This document shows positions 7,432-10,468 of a DNA stretch of 10,468 nucleotides, piece by piece (position 1 is the stretch's first letter; each line of letters begins with the position of its first letter). A program made the position numbers and the translations under genes. This stretch comes from Bacteroidales bacterium (GTDB lineage Bacteria; Bacteroidota; Bacteroidia; Bacteroidales; VadinHA17). Where the stretch lies: the NCBI GenBank assembly GCA_003518245.1, contig DOZA01000376.1, positions 1 to 10,468 of the forward strand, written 5' to 3'. The notes beneath the pieces are model-generated. The model worked only from the letters and a program-made list of their open reading frames with translations, was not told the origin of the DNA and did no database searches.

Positions 7432-8868
7432 TCATCTTTCTTCAACAACTATTGTCCTGGTAACACATGTTTCTTTAATATTACCTTCAGGATCAGGTTT
7501 TGAGCTTACAATCAACTGAACATCATATGCTCCTTTCAACAAATAAGTTTTTTTAATCTCTATTCCTTTATCTGCAGTTCCATCGTCAAAGTTCCAGTAA
7601 TACTCTGCTATATCCCAACCCGGAAGGTAAGACATTGATGCATCCAGTTTGATTGTATCACCAACATAGGTACTATCAGGTAATGTTATAAATGCCTGTT
7701 CTGTACGTTCAATCTGTAACAGATAGCTTGTTTCATTATGATTTATCTCACCGGTTATCATATCTGTCACATTAAGCTTTACAACATACATGCCAGGTTC
7801 TTTAAAACAATGTTCAGCCTTTGCAATATTGGTTTTTAATTTAGTACCATCATCAAAATCCCATTCAAATTCAAAAGGCATTGAATCAAATTTCATGGAA
7901 TTTACTTCTTTAAACTCATAGCAGAATTGCTCATAAACAAGTTCATTACATTCGCTTTTCCTTATTATTTCTGAGATGAACATATAAATATCATCTGTTC
8001 TGCCCCTGTTAGATGTAAAGAATCCACTTTCCCCATCCTGTTCCTTATAAAGACTGAAATCATCAGCTTCAGAATTTATTGGTTCGGGCATTAAAACAGG
8101 TTTTGTCCATCCCTCACTCTTAATCCTGGAATAATAAATATCAAGTCCGCCATAACCTCCTCCTCGATCGGAGGCAAAATACAGTTCACCGGCAGGGCTG
8201 AAATAAGGATATAGTTCCGAATACTGGCTGTTTACTTCAGGGCCTAGTTTCTCAGGCTCTGTCCAACTATCATTTTCCCACCTGCACATATAAATATCTG
8301 AATCTCCATAGCCAACAGGTATATCTGAAGAAAAAAACAGGTATTTACCGTCATTGCTGATATATGGATGCCCCAGGTTCCATAACGGGTCATTATATTC
8401 AAAGGCCCTGGGTTCAGACCAGCCATCGGCTACTTTATCAGTAATAAATATCCCTCTCCTGTTCTTAAAATCTCTTTTGAAAGCACTGTTACCCCTTTCC
8501 ACCTCACTGGTATAATAAATATGTCGCCTGTCAGGAGTAAAACAGAATGGTCCCTGATTAAATATTGACAGGAGGTCACGGGAAAATATATTTGTTCTGC
8601 CCCATTTCATAGTATCCTCACGCTCAGCAAAGAAGATACTGTAAACACGATCACCGTTGAAAGTTCTATTATTTACCACTCCTGATGTTCTGCGGTCGGA
8701 GCAAAAAGCTATACCATCCTGAACTAATATAGCATTCATTTCGTTGTACTGTCCTGTACTGACCGGTACTTTTACAACCCTGATCATATTGCTGGACTGA
8801 CCTTTTAAAAATGCCAGGGGCAAAATAAGAAGAAGAAACAATATGTATCCTTTATATAATATTTTCAT
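7432..8868 (-). CDS. secreted PD40 beta-propeller protein with two PKD domains
   Basis: This 478-residue protein starts with a signal peptide (ATG 8866-8868; hydrophobic stretch to about residue 23, no lipobox). An in-frame ATG at 8895 would overlap the upstream gene. Residues about 45-300 carry TolB/PD40-type propeller repeats: CFTPDRRHIYYTSE (109-122), YISNDGKYLFFSSD (169-182), YFSPAGELYFASDRGG (222-237) with GYGGLDIYYSR (238-248), and SGFFTSNRGRTDDIYMF (281-297). Two PKD domains follow, marked by WDFDDG at 336-341 and WNFDDG at 425-430. The protein ends right after the second PKD domain. In Bacteroidota the related PD40 proteins beside PorP/SprF genes, and PorE of the T9SS, often end in an OmpA-like peptidoglycan-binding domain; none is present here. 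Its ATG lies one base after the upstream stop codon. The likely location is the periplasm or outer membrane face, with a role as a scaffold or partner of the neighbouring surface system; that role is inferred from context. Confidence 0.9.
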   Translation of the reverse strand: MKILYKGYILFLLLILPLAFLKGQSSNMIRVVKVPVSTGQYNEMNAILVQDGIAFCSDRRTSGVVNNRTFNGDRVYSIFFAEREDTMKWGRTNIFSRDLLSIFNQGPFCFTPDRRHIYYTSEVERGNSAFKRDFKNRRGIFITDKVADGWSEPRAFEYNDPLWNLGHPYISNDGKYLFFSSDIPVGYGDSDIYMCRWENDSWTEPEKLGPEVNSQYSELYPYFSPAGELYFASDRGGGYGGLDIYYSRIKSEGWTKPVLMPEPINSEADDFSLYKEQDGESGFFTSNRGRTDDIYMFISEIIRKSECNELVYEQFCYEFKEVNSMKFDSMPFEFEWDFDDGTKLKTNIAKAEHCFKEPGMYVVKLNVTDMITGEINHNETSYLLQIERTEQAFITLPDSTYVGDTIKLDASMSYLPGWDIAEYYWNFDDGTADKGIEIKKTYLLKGAYDVQLIVSSKPDPEGNIKETCVTRTIVVEER

Positions 8869-8869
8869 C

Positions 8870-9793
8870 TTAGAAATACCGCGGATTTGCAGCACTTACT
8901 GTTTTTCCGAACTCAAATCTTAAAGCTACTTCATGGGTGCCACCGACAAAGGTGCTTATATTACCCAGATTATATTCATAAGCATATCCAATTTTCATCT
9001 GCTGGCTTATCTGAAATTCAAGTATTCCCACAAGCACTTCCTCTCCCAGTCTCCAGGAAACTCCAATCCACAGGAAATCAGATATTATTAAATTTCCATT
9101 CAGATCAATTAACAGTGGGTTTGTAAGCGAGTACCTGATCAGGGTAGAAGGTTTAAATTTCAGGGTTTCAGTAAAGTTTATCAGTCCTCCTGCCGTTGCA
9201 ATAAAATAATAGTTATCAAAATCATGGTATATCTCGTAACCACTCCTGCTGCTGTTTTCCTGATAAGCAAACATTTCCGGCACGGCCACTCCTGCAAATA
9301 ACTTATCAGAACTATAATACACCCCCACCCCAATATTTGGTAATGTATATGAAGATACAGCTTCTGTAAATGCAGGATCAGGTTCAACTGTGTTTACACC
9401 TGAATAATTATTATTTACCATATCAGCTCCAGCTTTTATTCCCAGTGACCATCTTCCTTTTCTTGTCTTAATATGGAAAGCATAACTGGCAAAAACACTT
9501 GCTTTGGTAGTAATGCCATATGTCTGATAATGAGACATTAAGCCCAGGGCAATCCTGTCATTCTTCAAAGGCGAGTGAAGTGAAAAAGTCCCCATCAGGG
9601 GAGATCCTTCAAAGTGCAAAGATTTTCTCCTTATAGATAATGATGCTGTTAATGCTTCCCTGGTACCGGTATAGGCAGGGTTTATCACAAGGCCATCCAG
9701 GAGGTACTGGCTGTAAACAGGATAATTTTGAGCTGCTGCATCCACTGATGCAAAAAGCAGAAAAATAACTATATATAATCCTGTTTTCTTCAT
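8870..9793 (-). CDS. PorP/SprF family type IX secretion system outer membrane protein
   Basis: This 307-residue protein has a signal peptide (cleavage near DAAAQ, residues 18-22), followed by the family hallmark QYLLDGLVINPAYTGTRE at about 29-46. The rest has alternating aromatic/hydrophobic strands expected of an outer membrane beta-barrel, including conserved-looking DRIALGLMSHYQTYGITT and LPNIGVGVYYSSDKLFAGVAVP segments. It ends in NPRYF, an aromatic-terminated tail typical of the family. SprF-type members support secretion and surface attachment of T9SS cargo with a type B C-terminal domain and are usually encoded just downstream of that cargo. That is exactly the arrangement here: its ATG overlaps the stop of the type B cargo gene by one base. 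It is therefore more likely a cargo-specific SprF-like protein than the core PorP. The next gene starts one base after its stop. Confidence 0.94.
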   Translation of the reverse strand: MKKTGLYIVIFLLFASVDAAAQNYPVYSQYLLDGLVINPAYTGTREALTASLSIRRKSLHFEGSPLMGTFSLHSPLKNDRIALGLMSHYQTYGITTKASVFASYAFHIKTRKGRWSLGIKAGADMVNNNYSGVNTVEPDPAFTEAVSSYTLPNIGVGVYYSSDKLFAGVAVPEMFAYQENSSRSGYEIYHDFDNYYFIATAGGLINFTETLKFKPSTLIRYSLTNPLLIDLNGNLIISDFLWIGVSWRLGEEVLVGILEFQISQQMKIGYAYEYNLGNISTFVGGTHEVALRFEFGKTVSAANPRYF

Positions 9794-9795
9794 TA
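9791..9795 (-). promoter_or_regulatory. TAATG stop/start overlap (translational coupling)
   Basis: On the minus strand the TAA stop of the surface protein gene and the ATG start of the PorP/SprF gene share one A (TAATG). Such overlaps usually let a terminating ribosome restart, tying the amounts of the two proteins together. The overlap is seen directly; the coupling is inferred. Confidence 0.65.
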
Positions 9796-10468
9796 TCTTT
9801 TTATTATCACATAACCACTAAACCGCTCACTAACCGGTGTTTTTATTGTAAGATAATAATAGTAAGTACCTTCAGGCAGCGATTGTCCATCTAAGTTTAA
9901 TCCTTCCCAGTCATTCTGATAGTTGACTTTTCTGTAGACAACAGCGCCGGTCAGGTTAGTAATAACAAGCTCATTTGTAGTGTTTTCTATTCCCTGTATT
10001 ACAAACTGCTCATTTGGTTCGACACCATTAGGAGAAAAACCCTCGGGGATGAATACCATCGGGACATACAGTTTTACCTGGTCAGATGTTACGCAGGCAC
10101 CATTCTCAATTGTCCAGAGCAATATATTATCACCATATGAAAGATCCTTTACTGTTGCATTAGCAATAGTAGGGTCGGTAAAATATGGCTCAGTGGGAGT
10201 TCCCGAGCTTTGTACCACTGACCACAAGGTACTGGTTGCCACTGTGGGTTCATCAGCTTCGAGTGTATAACTAAAATCATATGGTGTCAGGTCATTATCT
10301 TCCCCGGCATATGCAGGTGCAGGCTCTTCCCAGAAAGTTATATCAACCGATGCTGAATCCTTGCATTCCCAGTTGATTTCCTTCCACCAGAAAGTATGTG
10401 TTCCATAGCTAGCCACTGTTACCGTTGTTGAAGGACTGTTCATATCTACTATATTGCTTATTGCACCC
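9793..10468 (-). CDS. secreted repeat surface protein, C-terminal part with T9SS type B sorting domain (5' partial)
   Basis: Only the last 224 residues are in the window; the frame stays open to the right edge, so the ATG at 10443 is probably internal. Fragment residues 1-136 hold the end of one Ig/PKD-like repeat and one full repeat: T-V...S-Y-G...W...N..C..S..V occurs twice exactly 90 residues apart. Residues about 137-224 are a gliding motility-associated, type B T9SS C-terminal domain: VFIPEGFSPNG, then NEQFVIQGI, ELVITNLTGAVVYR, W-E-G, SLPEGTYYYYLTI and a final FSGYVIIKR. This domain routes the protein through the type IX translocon to the surface or medium. The SprB adhesin of Flavobacterium is the best-known protein of this class, and its partner SprF is likewise encoded next to it. 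The total size and any adhesive or enzymatic domain cannot be seen. It is the first gene in view of the minus-strand operon. Confidence 0.92.
   Translation of the reverse strand, partial: GAISNIVDMNSPSTTVTVASYGTHTFWWKEINWECKDSASVDITFWEEPAPAYAGEDNDLTPYDFSYTLEADEPTVATSTLWSVVQSSGTPTEPYFTDPTIANATVKDLSYGDNILLWTIENGACVTSDQVKLYVPMVFIPEGFSPNGVEPNEQFVIQGIENTTNELVITNLTGAVVYRKVNYQNDWEGLNLDGQSLPEGTYYYYLTIKTPVSERFSGYVIIKR
10075..10425 (-). repeat. two Ig-like protein repeats, 90-residue (270-base) period
   Basis: Within the partial surface protein, 10345-10425 and 10075-10155 encode segments that align without gaps at a spacing of 90 codons. They share T-V, S-Y-G, W, N, C, S and V at the same offsets. 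The shared cysteine may not pair within a unit, since one cysteine per copy is seen in these segments. The repeats imply a longer array beyond the right edge. The similarity is at protein level; the bases have diverged. Confidence 0.7.

Noticed and set aside
7401..7448. Sixteen-residue extension of the uncharacterised secreted protein starting at 7448
   Set aside because: It would overlap the stop region of the PD40-PKD gene and place polar residues before an otherwise ordinary signal peptide. The start at 7400 is cleaner.
8869..8895. Nine-residue extension of the PD40-PKD protein starting at 8895 inside the SprF-like gene
   Set aside because: The start at 8868 begins MKILYKG followed by a hydrophobic stretch, a standard signal peptide, and lies one base after the upstream stop codon.

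Overview
The window is an AT-rich, densely coded stretch of a Bacteroidota chromosome. The evidence is a type IX secretion (T9SS) type B C-terminal domain, a PorP/SprF-family outer membrane protein, a giant sensor of the Reg_prop/Y_Y_Y type, and very short intergenic gaps without clear Shine-Dalgarno signals. The order or genus cannot be fixed from the sequence. No RNA genes, mobile elements, CRISPR arrays or integrases are visible.

Region 1 (1-3236, plus strand) is a housekeeping cluster for ribosome maturation. It holds the 3' part of an RsuA/RluB-type rRNA pseudouridine synthase, then Era (KH-domain GTPase for the small subunit) and Der/EngA (double GTPase for the large subunit), 8 and 10 bases apart. 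A small uncharacterised lipoprotein with an acidic Asp/Gly loop follows 35 bases after der.

Region 2 (10468 down to 3248, minus strand) looks like one five-gene operon, with junctions of -1, 1, 31 and 7 bases. In transcription order it encodes: (a) the C-terminal end of a secreted surface protein with 90-residue Ig-like repeats and a type B T9SS sorting domain; (b) its likely partner, a PorP/SprF-family outer membrane protein; (c) a secreted PD40 beta-propeller plus two PKD domains; (d) an uncharacterised secreted protein of 328 residues with repeated GG-x-G...SW-x-DDD motifs; (e) a 1052-residue membrane sensor with 14 propeller blades, a Y_Y_Y domain, one transmembrane helix and a cytoplasmic SpoIIE/PP2C phosphatase. 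The promoter and most of the surface protein lie beyond the right edge.

The two units converge at 3236/3248 with only 11 bases between stop codons. The inferred joint role of the minus-strand unit is to export and hold a large repeat adhesin at the cell surface (a, b), with accessory envelope proteins (c, d) and a transmembrane sensor phosphatase (e) that may report on the envelope or an extracellular ligand. Genes a-b are a known kind of pair; the addition of c, d and e in one tight operon is the most interesting point in the window.
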